23,229 nucleotides of DNA, taken from assembly GCA_034370465.1 (NCBI GenBank), contig JAXMLA010000375.1, positions 1 to 23,229 on the forward strand, in the 5' to 3' direction. Below the pieces are notes generated by a model. It was not told the DNA's origin and did no database searches. It worked only from the letters and a program-made list of their open reading frames with translations. This DNA is from UBA2197 sp034370465 (GTDB lineage: Bacteria; Desulfobacterota; Desulfuromonadia; Desulfuromonadales; UBA2197). The position numbers and the translations under genes are program-made. Numbering within the stretch: the first letter of the stretch is position 1; every line of letters begins with the position of its first letter. This document shows positions 1 to 7,440 of this stretch, piece by piece.

Positions 1-2
1 CC

Positions 3-854
3 ACCCGCGCTTTTCTCGACGGCAAATTCACCACTGCCGACCTGCGCGAGAAGATCCGCAGCGCCATGGCTGAACTCGAACGGCAATACGATTTCATCGT
101 CATCGAAGGCTCGGGGCATGGCGGCGTCGGTTCGCTCTTCGACCTCAGCAACGCTGAGGTCGCCAGGATCACCGATGCACCGGTGATGATCGTCAGCGGC
201 GGCGGCATCGGTAATGTCGTCGATGCCGTGGCCCTCAATATCGCCCTTTATCGCCAGGCCGGGGTCGAAGTCAAACTGGTGCTGACCAACAAGGTCGATC
301 CGGCCAAGCGGGAGCAGACCCTGCACTACCTCGAACTCGCTTTTGCTCGTATCGGCGTGCCGGTGCGGGGCGGCTTCAATTATACGCCCCTTTTGGCTAA
401 TCCGACCCTGAAGCGGATAGCCAAAATTCTCGATCAGCCCCTGCGCGCCACCCCGCAGGAAGCGCAGCGGATTATCCTCCACCAGCAGCTCGGCGCCGCT
501 TCGTCGCAGCGGGTCATCGATCTCCTCGAAGAATCGACCCTGCTGATGGTCAATTCTTCCCGCGATGAACTGCTGGTGACGACCTCGTCTCTTTATCATC
601 TTCCCGAATATAAACGGAAGATTGCCGGGCTGGTCATCGCCGGTCTGAATCCGATCTCAAAGATTACCCAGCAGATTATCGACGACTCGGGGGTCCCTTA
701 TCTGCGGACGATGATCACCAATTCCGAGACCTTTACCATCCTCGCCAACGACGTCTCGAAGACGACGGCCGAAGATACCGAAAAGATCGAATTGATCTAC
801 AGCATGGCCGAGAGTCAGCTCGATTTCGCCGCCATCGAAGCACTGGTGGTGTAG
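3..854 (+). CDS. BioD-like P-loop/DRTGG-domain protein, 3' part only
   Basis: The reading frame is open from the window edge, so the N-terminus with the Walker A loop is missing; 283 residues are visible. The visible part resembles the dethiobiotin-synthetase/cobyrinate-synthase-like ATPase fold: the strand FIVIEGSGHGGVGSLFDLSN early in the fragment is typical of the second nucleotide-binding region, followed by PVMIVSGGGIGNVVDAV and a strand ending in LTNKVDP. The last 110 or so residues (LMVNSSRDELLVTTSSLYHL, then ISKITQQIIDDSGVPYL) resemble the DRTGG domain found between the BioD-like and catalytic parts of some phosphotransacetylases. There is no phosphotransacetylase domain after it, so it is probably a stand-alone regulatory or nucleotide-binding protein. 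An ATG at 66 is internal and not the likely start. Its stop lies 8 bases from the end of the convergent M48 gene. Substrate unknown. Confidence 0.75.
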   Translation, partial: TRAFLDGKFTTADLREKIRSAMAELERQYDFIVIEGSGHGGVGSLFDLSNAEVARITDAPVMIVSGGGIGNVVDAVALNIALYRQAGVEVKLVLTNKVDPAKREQTLHYLELAFARIGVPVRGGFNYTPLLANPTLKRIAKILDQPLRATPQEAQRIILHQQLGAASSQRVIDLLEESTLLMVNSSRDELLVTTSSLYHLPEYKRKIAGLVIAGLNPISKITQQIIDDSGVPYLRTMITNSETFTILANDVSKTTAEDTEKIELIYSMAESQLDFAAIEALVV

Positions 855-862
855 GAACACTT

Positions 863-1657
863 CTACTTTCCGTATTTAGCCAAGACGCCCGGAATCTCCT
901 TTTTGATTTTGGCGATACGAGTGGCATCGGAAGGATGAGTACTGAGGAATTCCGGGGGCGCCTGCCCCCCCTTTTGCGCCGACATCCGTTCCCAGAAGCT
1001 GATCGCCGTGTTCGGATCATAGCCGGCTATGGTCATGAAGACCAGCCCGAGTTCGTCGGCTTCATTCTCCTGCAAGCGTCCGTAAGGGAGGATCGCGCCA
1101 TATTGGGCGCCGACGCCGAAGACTGACATCCAGAGTTGCTGCGTCGCTGCCGATTTGGTCGCCATCGCCGTTGAGAGTGCCATCCCCCCCATCTGCGTGA
1201 TCAGCCCCTGACTCATCCGCTCATTGCCATGTTCAGCAATGGCATGGGCGATTTCGTGGGCAAGGACGACCGCCAACCCGGCATCATCGCGGGTGACCGG
1301 CAGGATGCCGGAGTAGACGACGACCTTGCCGCCGGGCATGCACCAGGCATTGACCTGCGGATCTTCAACCAGGTTGAACTCCCATTGATAATTCGCGAGA
1401 TGACTCTCCAGGCCGATGTCGGCAAAGTAGCGTTCGACCGCGTGCTGGATCTTCGTCCCGACCCGCTTGACCGTCGCTGTCTGCTCCGGGTTGACGCTGA
1501 CCTTGTTCTCCTTGAGGAAGGTGCCGTACTCCTGAGCGCTCATGGAGAGCATGGAGGAACCGGGGATGAGGTTGAGCTGGGAACGGCCGGTGATCGGCAC
1601 GGTTGAGCAGGCGGTCAGGAGGAGCAGGGTCAGAGCGATGGGGATGAGTCGGAACAT
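863..1657 (-). CDS. M48-family zinc metalloprotease, lipoprotein
   Basis: Predicted outer-membrane or periplasmic zinc protease of family M48 (relatives LoiP/YggG and BepA, which act in envelope protein quality control). The 264-residue product starts with a lipoprotein signal ending in the lipobox LLTAC (Cys17). The zinc motif HEIAH lies at 134-138 and the third ligand is probably Glu197 in ENEADELG. The C-terminal STHPSDATRI is the usual family ending. The ATG at 1657 has AAGGAG 8 bases upstream, which supports the start. It stands alone on the minus strand and is convergent with the preceding ATPase gene. No terminator is visible in the 8-base gap. The family call is firm; the exact substrate is unknown. 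Confidence 0.9.
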   Translation of the reverse strand: MFRLIPIALTLLLLTACSTVPITGRSQLNLIPGSSMLSMSAQEYGTFLKENKVSVNPEQTATVKRVGTKIQHAVERYFADIGLESHLANYQWEFNLVEDPQVNAWCMPGGKVVVYSGILPVTRDDAGLAVVLAHEIAHAIAEHGNERMSQGLITQMGGMALSTAMATKSAATQQLWMSVFGVGAQYGAILPYGRLQENEADELGLVFMTIAGYDPNTAISFWERMSAQKGGQAPPEFLSTHPSDATRIAKIKKEIPGVLAKYGK

Positions 1658-1669
1658 TGGCTGAACTCC

Positions 1670-1755
1670 TTAAGGTAGGTCGGGTTAGCGTAGCGTAACC
1701 CGAAGTTTTTTGAAAAGTGTAGCATACTTTCGTCGGGTTAGCCTGCAACCTTAAC
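1670..1755. repeat. Palindromic intergenic repeat, TCGGGTTA type
   Basis: TTAAGGT at 1670-1676 is mirrored by ACCTTAA at 1748-1754. Inside lies a perfect 8-base hairpin, TCGGGTTA (1680-1687) with TAACCCGA (1696-1703), loop GCGTAGCG. GTCGGGTTAGC occurs twice in direct orientation (1679-1689 and 1732-1742). It sits directly upstream of the M48 gene, touching its ribosome-binding site. This looks like a dispersed intergenic repeat rather than a regulatory site; no second copy is in the window. Confidence 0.6.
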
Positions 1756-1798
1756 AACTATCCGTCATTGCTCACGGAATGACGGATAGTTTTTCTTT
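1756..1798 (+). terminator. Intrinsic terminator upstream of the riboswitch promoter
   Basis: A perfect 13-base stem, ACTATCCGTCATT (1757-1769) with AATGACGGATAGT (1778-1790), and an 8-base loop are followed by TTTTCTTT on the plus strand. No plus-strand gene ends just before it, so its likely role is to insulate the downstream riboswitch transcript from read-through. Its T tract runs into the proposed -35 box at 1797. Confidence 0.75.
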
Positions 1799-1825
1799 GA
1801 CTTTTATCCGGCAGACAATTACAAC
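1797..1825 (+). promoter_or_regulatory. Candidate sigma-70 promoter of the riboswitch-bzaF transcript
   Basis: TTGACT (1797-1802) and TACAAC (1820-1825) are separated by exactly 17 bases and sit about 20 bases before the riboswitch aptamer. The -35 matches the consensus at 5 of 6 positions and the -10 at 4 of 6. Placement supports the call; the -10 is weak. Confidence 0.5.
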
Positions 1826-1844
1826 TGCCGCACAATCGATGACC

Positions 1845-2010
1845 AAGCGGTCTGGTGCCGTACCCTTGCCGGTACGGATAATAGGGAAGAAGGTGCAAAT
1901 CCTTCGCTGTCCCGCAACTGTCAGGGTGGACTGATCTCGCATAATCCCACTGGGGAAACCTGGGAAGGGGCGAGTGAGGGTTGATCCCCAAGCCAGGAAA
2001 CCTGCCAAGC
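1845..2010 (+). promoter_or_regulatory. Cobalamin (adenosylcobalamin) riboswitch
   Basis: The conserved blocks of the cobalamin aptamer occur in order: TCTGGTGCC (1851-1859), ATAGGGAA (1881-1888), GGTGCAAATCC (1892-1902), the GTCCCGCAACTGTCA core (1909-1923), CCCACTGGGGAAACC (1946-1960), TGGGAAGG (1961-1968), and the B12 box AAGCCAGGAAACCTGCC (1990-2006). It precedes a ThiC-family gene by about 140 bases, with an intrinsic terminator between them. That layout fits a transcription-attenuating riboswitch that shuts the gene off when B12 is sufficient. Thiamin-pathway thiC genes are normally under a TPP riboswitch, so this control points to cobalamin lower-ligand synthesis. Confidence 0.95.
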
Positions 2011-2080
2011 CGACGCTGTTTTTGGAACCTCCGTGGAACGAGGGGCCCGAAGCGGAGGTCTATGCGCACCCTCGATTTCG

Positions 2081-2114
2081 AGCCCTATTCCGCCTGCGGA
2101 GTGGGGCTTTTTTA
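2081..2114 (+). terminator. Riboswitch expression-platform terminator
   Basis: A 12-base-pair stem (AGCCCTATTCCG at 2081-2092 with CGGAGTGGGGCT at 2097-2108, containing two G-U pairs) closes a CCTG loop and runs into six T residues. It lies between the cobalamin aptamer and the bzaF ribosome-binding site. The upstream GAGGGGCCC stretch (2040-2048) could pair with GCCCT of the 5' arm and act as antiterminator; that pairing is inferred, not tested. Confidence 0.85.
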
Positions 2115-2149
2115 TTGGTTAAATATAATTTACCAAGGAGTTGAAATTC

Positions 2150-3460
2150 ATGTTGACCCAGATCGAAGCTGCCCGCCAGGGCATCGTCACCCCGCAAATG
2201 GTCATCGTCGCCCGCGACGAAAATTTGAGTGAAGCCTACATTTTGCAGATGGTCGCCGAGGGGAAGATCGTCATCCCCTGGAACCACCACCGCAAGCCGA
2301 CCCGCATCGCCGGCATCGGCAAGGGGCTGCGCACCAAAGTCAACGCCTCGATCGGCACCTCCTCCGATATCGTCGATTACGCCGCGGAAGTCCGCAAGGC
2401 CATCGCTGCGCAGGAATCCGGCGCCGACACCTTGATGGAACTCTCGGTTGGCGGCGACCTCGACCGGGTGCGGCGCGAGGTCATCGCCAGCGTCGATTTG
2501 CCGGTCGGCAACGTCCCCCTCTACCAGGCCTTCTGCGAAGCGGCGCGCCGTTACGGCGACCCCAACAAGCTCGACAAGGAACTTCTCTTCGACCTCATCG
2601 AGCAGCAGTGCGCGGATGGCATGGCCTTCATGGCGGTGCACTGCGGCATCAACCTCTATACCATCGAGCGGCTGCGCAAGCAGGGCTACCGCTATGGTGG
2701 TCTGGTGAGTAAAGGCGGCGTCTCGATGGTGGCGTGGATGATCGCCAACCAGTGTGAGAATCCCCTTTACGAGCACTTCGATCGGGTGGTAAATATCCTC
2801 AAGAAGTACGACACCGTCCTCTCGCTGGGGAACGGTCTGCGTGCCGGGGCGATCCACGACTCCTCGGACCGGGCGCAGATTCAGGAGCTTTTGATCAACT
2901 GCGAACTCGCCGAGCTCGGCCGCGACATGGGCTGCCAGATGTTGGTCGAAGGGCCGGGGCATGTGCCGCTTGATGAGATCGAAGGGAATATCCAGCTGCA
3001 AAAGCGCATGAGCGGCGGCGCCCCCTACTACATGCTCGGCCCCATCGCCTGCGACGTCGCCCCCGGCTTCGATCACATCACCGCCGCCATCGGTGCCGCC
3101 CAGTCGAGCCGCTACGGCGCTGACCTGATCTGCTACATCACCCCGGCCGAGCACCTCGCCCTCCCCAACGAAGAGGATGTGCGCATGGGGGTCAAGGCGG
3201 CAAAGATTGCCGCCTACATCGGCGACATGAACAAATATCCGGAGAAGGGGCGCGAGCGGGATAAACAGATGTCCAAGGCGCGCCGTGACCTCGACTGGGG
3301 GAAGCAGTTCGAGCTCGCCCTCTACCCCGAGGATGCCAAGGCGATCCGCGCCAGCCGCACCCCGGAGGACGAAAATACCTGCACCATGTGCGGCGATTTC
3401 TGCGCCTCACGCGGCGCCGGGAAGTTGTTCAGCGGCGATCTGCGCGGGGATAAGATCTGA
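2150..3460 (+). CDS. bzaF: ThiC-family radical SAM enzyme, probable 5-hydroxybenzimidazole synthase (BzaF)
   Basis: The 436-residue product is full length and clearly ThiC-like: GIGKGLRTKVNASIGTSS near residue 60, MELSVGGD, VEGPGHVPLDE, and YMLGPIACDVAPGFDH. The C-terminal cluster motif is C411-x2-C414-x3-C418 (CTMCGDFC). ThiC makes the thiamin pyrimidine from aminoimidazole ribotide; the paralogue BzaF converts the same substrate to 5-hydroxybenzimidazole, the anaerobic precursor of the B12 lower ligand, and is known from Geobacter and Desulfuromonas. The cobalamin riboswitch and terminator directly upstream favour BzaF over ThiC. The ATG at 2150 is chosen because AAGGAG (2135-2140) lies 9 bases before it; a TTG at 2141 touches that site and is rejected. 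No thiamin or cobalamin gene follows. An ordinary ThiC placed under unusual control remains possible. Confidence 0.82.
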   Translation: MLTQIEAARQGIVTPQMVIVARDENLSEAYILQMVAEGKIVIPWNHHRKPTRIAGIGKGLRTKVNASIGTSSDIVDYAAEVRKAIAAQESGADTLMELSVGGDLDRVRREVIASVDLPVGNVPLYQAFCEAARRYGDPNKLDKELLFDLIEQQCADGMAFMAVHCGINLYTIERLRKQGYRYGGLVSKGGVSMVAWMIANQCENPLYEHFDRVVNILKKYDTVLSLGNGLRAGAIHDSSDRAQIQELLINCELAELGRDMGCQMLVEGPGHVPLDEIEGNIQLQKRMSGGAPYYMLGPIACDVAPGFDHITAAIGAAQSSRYGADLICYITPAEHLALPNEEDVRMGVKAAKIAAYIGDMNKYPEKGRERDKQMSKARRDLDWGKQFELALYPEDAKAIRASRTPEDENTCTMCGDFCASRGAGKLFSGDLRGDKI

Positions 3461-3466
3461 CGATTT

Positions 3467-3555
3467 CGTAGGGGCAGGCCCCGTGCCTGCCCTGATCGAA
3501 TCATGTGGGAAATTGTGCGGCAAATGGCGGGCACCCACAGGGGGGTGCCCCTACG
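3467..3555. repeat. GTAGGGGC-ended paired palindromic repeat (copy 1)
   Basis: Two hairpins face each other: the left arm (3467-3492) begins CGTAGGGGC and folds as GGGCAGG...CCTGCCC; the right arm (3529-3555) folds as GGGCACCC...GGGTGCCC and ends CCCCTACG. The tips of the two arms are complementary to each other, but the inner stems differ. It fills the gap between bzaF and the amidohydrolase gene. Related copies lie at 5144-5207 and 7350-7415. Confidence 0.75.
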
Positions 3556-3572
3556 CAGGAACGGAACGATCT

Positions 3573-4334
3573 ATGACCCTTCGTGATTACCAACTCTTCG
3601 ACGCGCATCTGCACATCATCGATCCCCGCTTCCCGCTGATCGCCAACCAGGGCTACCTCCCCGCGCCCTTCACCGTCGCCGACTACCGGACGCGCACCGC
3701 CGACTATCATCTCGTCGGCGGGGCGATCGTCTCCGGCTCCTTCCAGGCCTTTGACCAGAGCTATTTGCGCGCGGCGCTGGCGGAGCTCGGCCCGAGCTTT
3801 GTCGGCGTCACCCAGTTGCCATCGACGGCCAGTGATGCAGAGATTGTCGATCTCCATCGGGCCGGGGTGCGGGCTCTTCGTTTCAATCTCAAACGGGGTG
3901 GTTCAGCAGAGGTGGGGGATCTGGAGGCGCTGGCGTTGCGGGTCCACGCGCTGGTCGGCTGGCATGTCGAGCTTTATGTCGACAGCCGCGATCTTGGCGA
4001 ACTCGTCCCTCTTCTCACCCGCCTGCCGGCGGTGAGTATCGATCATCTCGGCCTCAGCCGGGAAGGGCTGCCGGCCCTGCTGCAACTCGTTGCCGCCGGG
4101 GTGCGGGTCAAGGCGACCGGCTTCGGCCGCGTCGATTTTTCGGTGGCCACGGCGCTGCAAGAGCTCTGCGCCGTCAACCCCGATGCCCTCCTCTTCGGCA
4201 CCGATCTCCCCTCGACGCGGGCAGCGCGGCCTTATGGGGATGTCGATTTTCTGCTGGTGGTGGAGGCGCTTGGCGAGGAGTTGGCGCGGAAGGTTCTCTG
4301 CACGAATGCTTTGAATTTTTATCGGCATATTTAA
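3573..4334 (+). CDS. Amidohydrolase-2-like TIM-barrel hydrolase
   Basis: The 253-residue product looks like a compact member of the amidohydrolase family 2 (metal-dependent TIM-barrel hydrolases/decarboxylases of the LigI/ACMSD type). It opens with FDAHLHIIDPRFPL, whose HxH supplies metal ligands after strand 1. AVSIDHLG in the middle and LLFGTDLPS near the C-terminus fit the later His and Asp positions. The GTDxP element is typical of the family. No signal peptide or membrane segment, so cytoplasmic. The ATG at 3573 follows AGGAACGG about 8 bases upstream; the frame stays open further upstream, but only into the repeat. It may be read through from bzaF, 112 bases upstream, but nothing ties it functionally to benzimidazole synthesis. 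Substrate unknown. Confidence 0.8.
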   Translation: MTLRDYQLFDAHLHIIDPRFPLIANQGYLPAPFTVADYRTRTADYHLVGGAIVSGSFQAFDQSYLRAALAELGPSFVGVTQLPSTASDAEIVDLHRAGVRALRFNLKRGGSAEVGDLEALALRVHALVGWHVELYVDSRDLGELVPLLTRLPAVSIDHLGLSREGLPALLQLVAAGVRVKATGFGRVDFSVATALQELCAVNPDALLFGTDLPSTRAARPYGDVDFLLVVEALGEELARKVLCTNALNFYRHI

Positions 4335-4356
4335 TCATAGTATGTTTATAAAAAAT

Positions 4357-4462
4357 CCCCCCGCCCCTTGCGGGAGGGGGCCAGGGGGTGGGGGAGGTTG
4401 ACACGAAGCGACTCCGCGGACAATTCACCCACCCCTCAATCCCCTCCCGTCAAGGGAGGGGA
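4357..4462. repeat. CCCTCCC/GGGAGGG hairpin pair (copy 1)
   Basis: The left unit (4357-4396) is a degenerate C-rich/G-rich hairpin with loop CTTG, followed by a GGGGGTGGGGGAGG tail. The right unit (4425-4462) is the reverse complement type: a TCACCCACCCC tail, then CCCTCCC-GTCAA-GGGAGGG. The 28 bases between them contain TTGACA (4398-4403) and GACAAT (4419-4424) spaced 15 apart, which could be a weak promoter for the LysE gene. A second pair of the same family is at 8538-8705. Confidence 0.7.
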
Positions 4463-4486
4463 AGCTAACCTCAAGAGGCTTGAACC

Positions 4487-5107
4487 ATGCCCACCTCTCT
4501 CCTCCTCACCTTTCTCGGCGCTTCGCTGGCGATAACAATCGCACCGGGGCCGGACAACCTCTTTATCCTCACCCAGGGGATCGCCCGCGGCCGACGGGCG
4601 GCGATCATCACTGCCCTCGGCATGTGCAGCGGCATCAGCATTCATACTCTTGCTGCCGCGCTGGGGATCTCGGCGATCTTTGCCACCTCTGCCCTCGCCT
4701 TTAGCGTCGTCAAGTACGCCGGCGCCGCTTATCTCCTTTATCTCGCCTGGCTGACAATTCGCCCCAGCGGCGCGGTGCGGCTCGGGCAGGCGGATGCACG
4801 CCCGGCCCTGGCCCTTTTCAAGCGCGGCTTCATCATGAACGTCCTCAATCCCAAAGTTGCCCTCTTCTTCCTCGCCTTCCTACCGCAGTTTGTCGATCCG
4901 CAGCGCGGCTCCGTGCCGCTGCAGATGCTCCTCCTCGGCGGTCTCTTCATGGTGCAGGCGGTGGTCCTTTTCACGGCTCTCGGCTACTTTGCCGGGAGCA
5001 TCGGCGGCTATCTGCTGGCGCGGCCACGGTTGGCGAAATATTTGGATGGGTTGACGGCCGGGGTCTTTACGGCGCTGGCGTTACGGTTGGCTTTTGCGGA
5101 GCGGTAG
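4487..5107 (+). CDS. LysE/RhtB-family amino-acid exporter
   Basis: Predicted inner-membrane exporter of the LysE/RhtB superfamily, whose members export amino acids such as lysine, threonine or homoserine lactone. The 206-residue length is typical. The N-terminal signature TIAPGPDNLFILTQGIARGR (about 17-36) is the family hallmark. KRGFIMNVLNPKVALFFLAF in the middle matches the second conserved NPK block. About six hydrophobic segments are visible. The ATG at 4487 has AAGAGG 8 bases upstream. It stands between two repeat elements and is convergent with mutY. Substrate cannot be assigned from sequence. Confidence 0.9.
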   Translation: MPTSLLLTFLGASLAITIAPGPDNLFILTQGIARGRRAAIITALGMCSGISIHTLAAALGISAIFATSALAFSVVKYAGAAYLLYLAWLTIRPSGAVRLGQADARPALALFKRGFIMNVLNPKVALFFLAFLPQFVDPQRGSVPLQMLLLGGLFMVQAVVLFTALGYFAGSIGGYLLARPRLAKYLDGLTAGVFTALALRLAFAER

Positions 5108-5143
5108 AGGAGGGGATGGCGGGATAATGCGGCGTTAAAATCC

Positions 5144-5207
5144 GGGCGATCACAAGGATCGCCCCTACACACACCGGTACCCGTAGGGGCGATCCTTGTG
5201 ATCGCCC
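5144..5207. repeat. GTAGGGGC-ended paired palindromic repeat (copy 2, perfect)
   Basis: A perfect 25-base inverted repeat (5144-5168 with 5183-5207) surrounds a 14-base spacer. Each arm is itself a hairpin, GGGCGATC-acaag-GATCGCCC, with the conserved outer end CCTAC or GTAGG. It lies between the convergent LysE and mutY genes. It has no T tract, so it is not an ordinary intrinsic terminator, though it could slow transcription from both sides. Confidence 0.85.
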
Positions 5208-5225
5208 TAAATGTTCGTCGTCAGA

Positions 5226-6263
5226 TCAATCAATAAACTTCAAGGCCTTCTTGTGCGCGCCGTGCAGGGAGAGACCGCGCAGCGCCTCGCTATCAACCCA
5301 TTCCGCTTCCCCTTCGGCGACCAGCCCCCACTCTTCCACCTGACCGGCATAAAGACGCAGATCAACCTTGAAATGGCTGTAGGCATGGGCGACTTCTCCG
5401 GCGGCGCGAATGTCACTGACGCCGTAAGTAGCAGCAAGGGCGGCGGCGATGGTTGCGGGCTCAGCTCCGTTCGCGACGACACAGGTCGGGAATTCCCAGA
5501 GGCCGCCGAGCATGCCGCTTAACGGACGGCGCTCGACCCGCCAGCGACCGTCACGTTCGAGGAGCAGGGCGATCTGCACCACTGTCGGCACCGCCTTGGT
5601 CTTCCGTTTCGCCGGCAACTCCGCCTGCCGTCCCTGCGCCAACGCCTGGCAGTGGGGGGCAAGAGGGCAAACCAGACAAGTCGGTTTGGTCGGGGTGCAG
5701 CAGGTGGCGCCGAGATCCATAATCGCTTGGGTATAGTCGTCGGCGCGTTTGCTCGGGGTCAACGCCTCGGCCCAGGTCCAGAGCTGCTTTTCCGCCGTTG
5801 TGCTGCGCGGATCGCCATCGAGAGCAAAGAGGCGCACCAGCACGCGGCGGACATTGCCGTCGAGGATGACGCCGCGTTCGCCAAAGGCGATGGCGCGGAT
5901 CGCGCCGGCGGTGGAGCGGCCGACGCCGGGGAGATCGGTCAATTCGTCGAGGGACGACGGGAAGGTGCCGCCATACTCGTTCATCACCCGCTGCGCCGCC
6001 GCATGCAGGTTGCGGGCGCGGGAGTAGTAGCCGAGCCCCGCCCAGGCGTCGATCACCGTTTCGATCGGCGCTGCGGCGAGGGTGGCGATATCGGGGAAGC
6101 GGGAAAGGAAGCGCTGGTAATAGGGGACGACCGCCGTCACCGTCGTCTGCTGGAGCATGATCTCGGAGAGCCAGATACAGTAGGGATCGCGGGTGTGACG
6201 CCATGGCAGGTCGCGGCCGACTTGGCCGTACCAGGCGAGGAGGAGCGGGGCGATGGCGATCAA
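5226..6263 (-). CDS. mutY: A/G-specific adenine DNA glycosylase
   Basis: MutY removes adenine mispaired with 8-oxoguanine in base excision repair. The 345-residue protein has the family layout: the DLPWR and SEIMLQQT region with catalytic Glu34, the helix-hairpin-helix LPGVGRSTAGAI (111-122), catalytic Asp135 in ILDGNVRRVL, the [4Fe-4S] cysteines C189-x6-C196-x2-C199-x5-C205, and a C-terminal Nudix-like 8-oxoG recognition domain (AHAYSHFKVDLRLY). The start is a TTG at 6263 whose last two bases overlap the TGA of hisC (TTGA), which suggests translational coupling; no ATG lies near enough to keep the N-terminal DLPWR region. It is the last gene of the minus-strand run that begins with mqnP. The pairing with hisC looks positional rather than functional. 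Confidence 0.93.
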   Translation of the reverse strand: MIAIAPLLLAWYGQVGRDLPWRHTRDPYCIWLSEIMLQQTTVTAVVPYYQRFLSRFPDIATLAAAPIETVIDAWAGLGYYSRARNLHAAAQRVMNEYGGTFPSSLDELTDLPGVGRSTAGAIRAIAFGERGVILDGNVRRVLVRLFALDGDPRSTTAEKQLWTWAEALTPSKRADDYTQAIMDLGATCCTPTKPTCLVCPLAPHCQALAQGRQAELPAKRKTKAVPTVVQIALLLERDGRWRVERRPLSGMLGGLWEFPTCVVANGAEPATIAAALAATYGVSDIRAAGEVAHAYSHFKVDLRLYAGQVEEWGLVAEGEAEWVDSEALRGLSLHGAHKKALKFID

Positions 6264-7312
6264 CCAATCTTCCCCAGCGCCTTCAACGTCGTCTCCATCT
6301 CCGCATCCGTGCCGATAGTAATCCTCATCCCGTGCGCCAAAAGCGGATCGGAGAAGTAGCGCACCAGAATCTTCCGGCTAAAGAGAGCATCGTAAACTCG
6401 CTTGCCATTCCCATCCGGCGGCGAGGCAAAGACAAAGTTGCTGCGCGACTCGACCAGCGTGTAGCCGAGTCCCTTGAGCCCGGCGACGAAGCGCTCACGG
6501 GTGGCGCGGATCTTCGCGACGGTGGCGGCCAAGTGCGCCTGATCACTGAGGGCGGCGCTGCCGGCGACGAGGGCGAGGCGGTCGAGGTGGTAGTGGTCGC
6601 GGATCTTGTCGAGGGCGGCGACGACCTCGGGGCGGGCGACGGCGAGGCCGAGGCGCATCCCGGCGAGGGAGTAGCTCTTGGAGAAGGTGCGGGTGACGAC
6701 GACGTTTTCGTACTTCTTGACCAGCGCCATCGCCGTGAAGTCGGCGAAATCGACGTAGGCTTCATCGATCACCAGCATGCCGGCGCAGCGCTGCGCGATC
6801 TCCTCGATGTAGGCGAGGGGGAAGGCGAAACCCAAGGGTGCGTTCGGCGAGGTGAGGAAGAAGATCTTCCCTTCGAAACGGGCCGGGAAGTCCTTGATGC
6901 GGAAATCCTCGGTCAGGCCGAAGGTTCGGATCTTCGCCCCCTGGATCTCGGCGAGGGTGGCGTAGTAGGAGTAGGAGGGGTGGATGTAGGCGACCTCTTC
7001 CCCTTCGCCGGCAAAGGCGCGGATCAGGTTGTTGAGGAGCTCGTCCGAGCCGTTGGCGGTGATCACCCATGTTGGATCAAAGCCGTAGAGTTCCCCTGCC
7101 ACCTGGCGCATCTGCTTGCTGCCAGGGTCGGGATATTTGCGCAGATTCTCGCCATCGCCACCGATCTCGGCGAGGAGGGCTTCGCGGACTTTAGGCGAGG
7201 GCGGGTAGGGGTTTTCGTTGGTGTTGAGCTTGATCCACGGCTCGTTGTCCGGGGGCTGGAAACCGGGGACGTAGCCGGCCATGTCGCGAATGGCTTTGCG
7301 TAAAGGGAGCAT
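6260..7312 (-). CDS. hisC: Histidinol-phosphate aminotransferase
   Basis: PLP-dependent class I/II aminotransferase that converts imidazole-acetol phosphate to histidinol phosphate in histidine synthesis. The 350-residue product shows KLNTNENPYPPSP (28-40), DEAYVDF (183-189), the PLP lysine Lys212 in RTFSKSYSLAGMRLG, and the C-terminal RITIGT. The usual NPNNPTG turn reads SPNAPLG here. The ATG at 7312 has GAGG 8 bases upstream; an in-frame extension to 7402 would start inside a repeat and is rejected. It lies 128 bases after mqnC, a gap largely filled by a GTAGGGGC repeat, and overlaps mutY by 4 bases. No other his gene is nearby. A broader aromatic aminotransferase activity is possible. Confidence 0.9.
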   Translation of the reverse strand: MLPLRKAIRDMAGYVPGFQPPDNEPWIKLNTNENPYPPSPKVREALLAEIGGDGENLRKYPDPGSKQMRQVAGELYGFDPTWVITANGSDELLNNLIRAFAGEGEEVAYIHPSYSYYATLAEIQGAKIRTFGLTEDFRIKDFPARFEGKIFFLTSPNAPLGFAFPLAYIEEIAQRCAGMLVIDEAYVDFADFTAMALVKKYENVVVTRTFSKSYSLAGMRLGLAVARPEVVAALDKIRDHYHLDRLALVAGSAALSDQAHLAATVAKIRATRERFVAGLKGLGYTLVESRSNFVFASPPDGNGKRVYDALFSRKILVRYFSDPLLAHGMRITIGTDAEMETTLKALGKIG

Positions 7313-7349
7313 GGGATACCTCGGATTTAGATATGTTTGTGTGTTGCCG

Positions 7350-7415
7350 GTAGGGGCGGGTCTCGTGCCCGCCCCGGTTAAGGGCGAATCGGGCACCCAC
7401 AAGGGGCGCCCCTAC
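7350..7415. repeat. GTAGGGGC-ended paired palindromic repeat (copy 3)
   Basis: The left arm (7350-7375) folds as GGGCGGG-tctcgtg-CCCGCCC; the right arm (7391-7415) folds as GGGCACCC-acaag-GGGCGCCC with one mismatch and ends CCTAC. The outer GTAGGGGC ends are complementary to each other. It lies between mqnC and hisC inside the presumed operon, so it would be transcribed as one or two RNA hairpins. Confidence 0.75.
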
Positions 7416-7440
7416 CATGCTGTCTTGAGCACAAATTGGA

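Noticed and set aside
1756..1798. Treating this hairpin as the riboswitch's own terminator
   Set aside because: It lies upstream of the aptamer and of the candidate promoter; the functional expression-platform terminator is at 2081-2114.
2150..3460. Calling this gene thiC for thiamin synthesis
   Set aside because: No TPP riboswitch is seen; the upstream aptamer is of the cobalamin type. ThiC is kept as the alternative.
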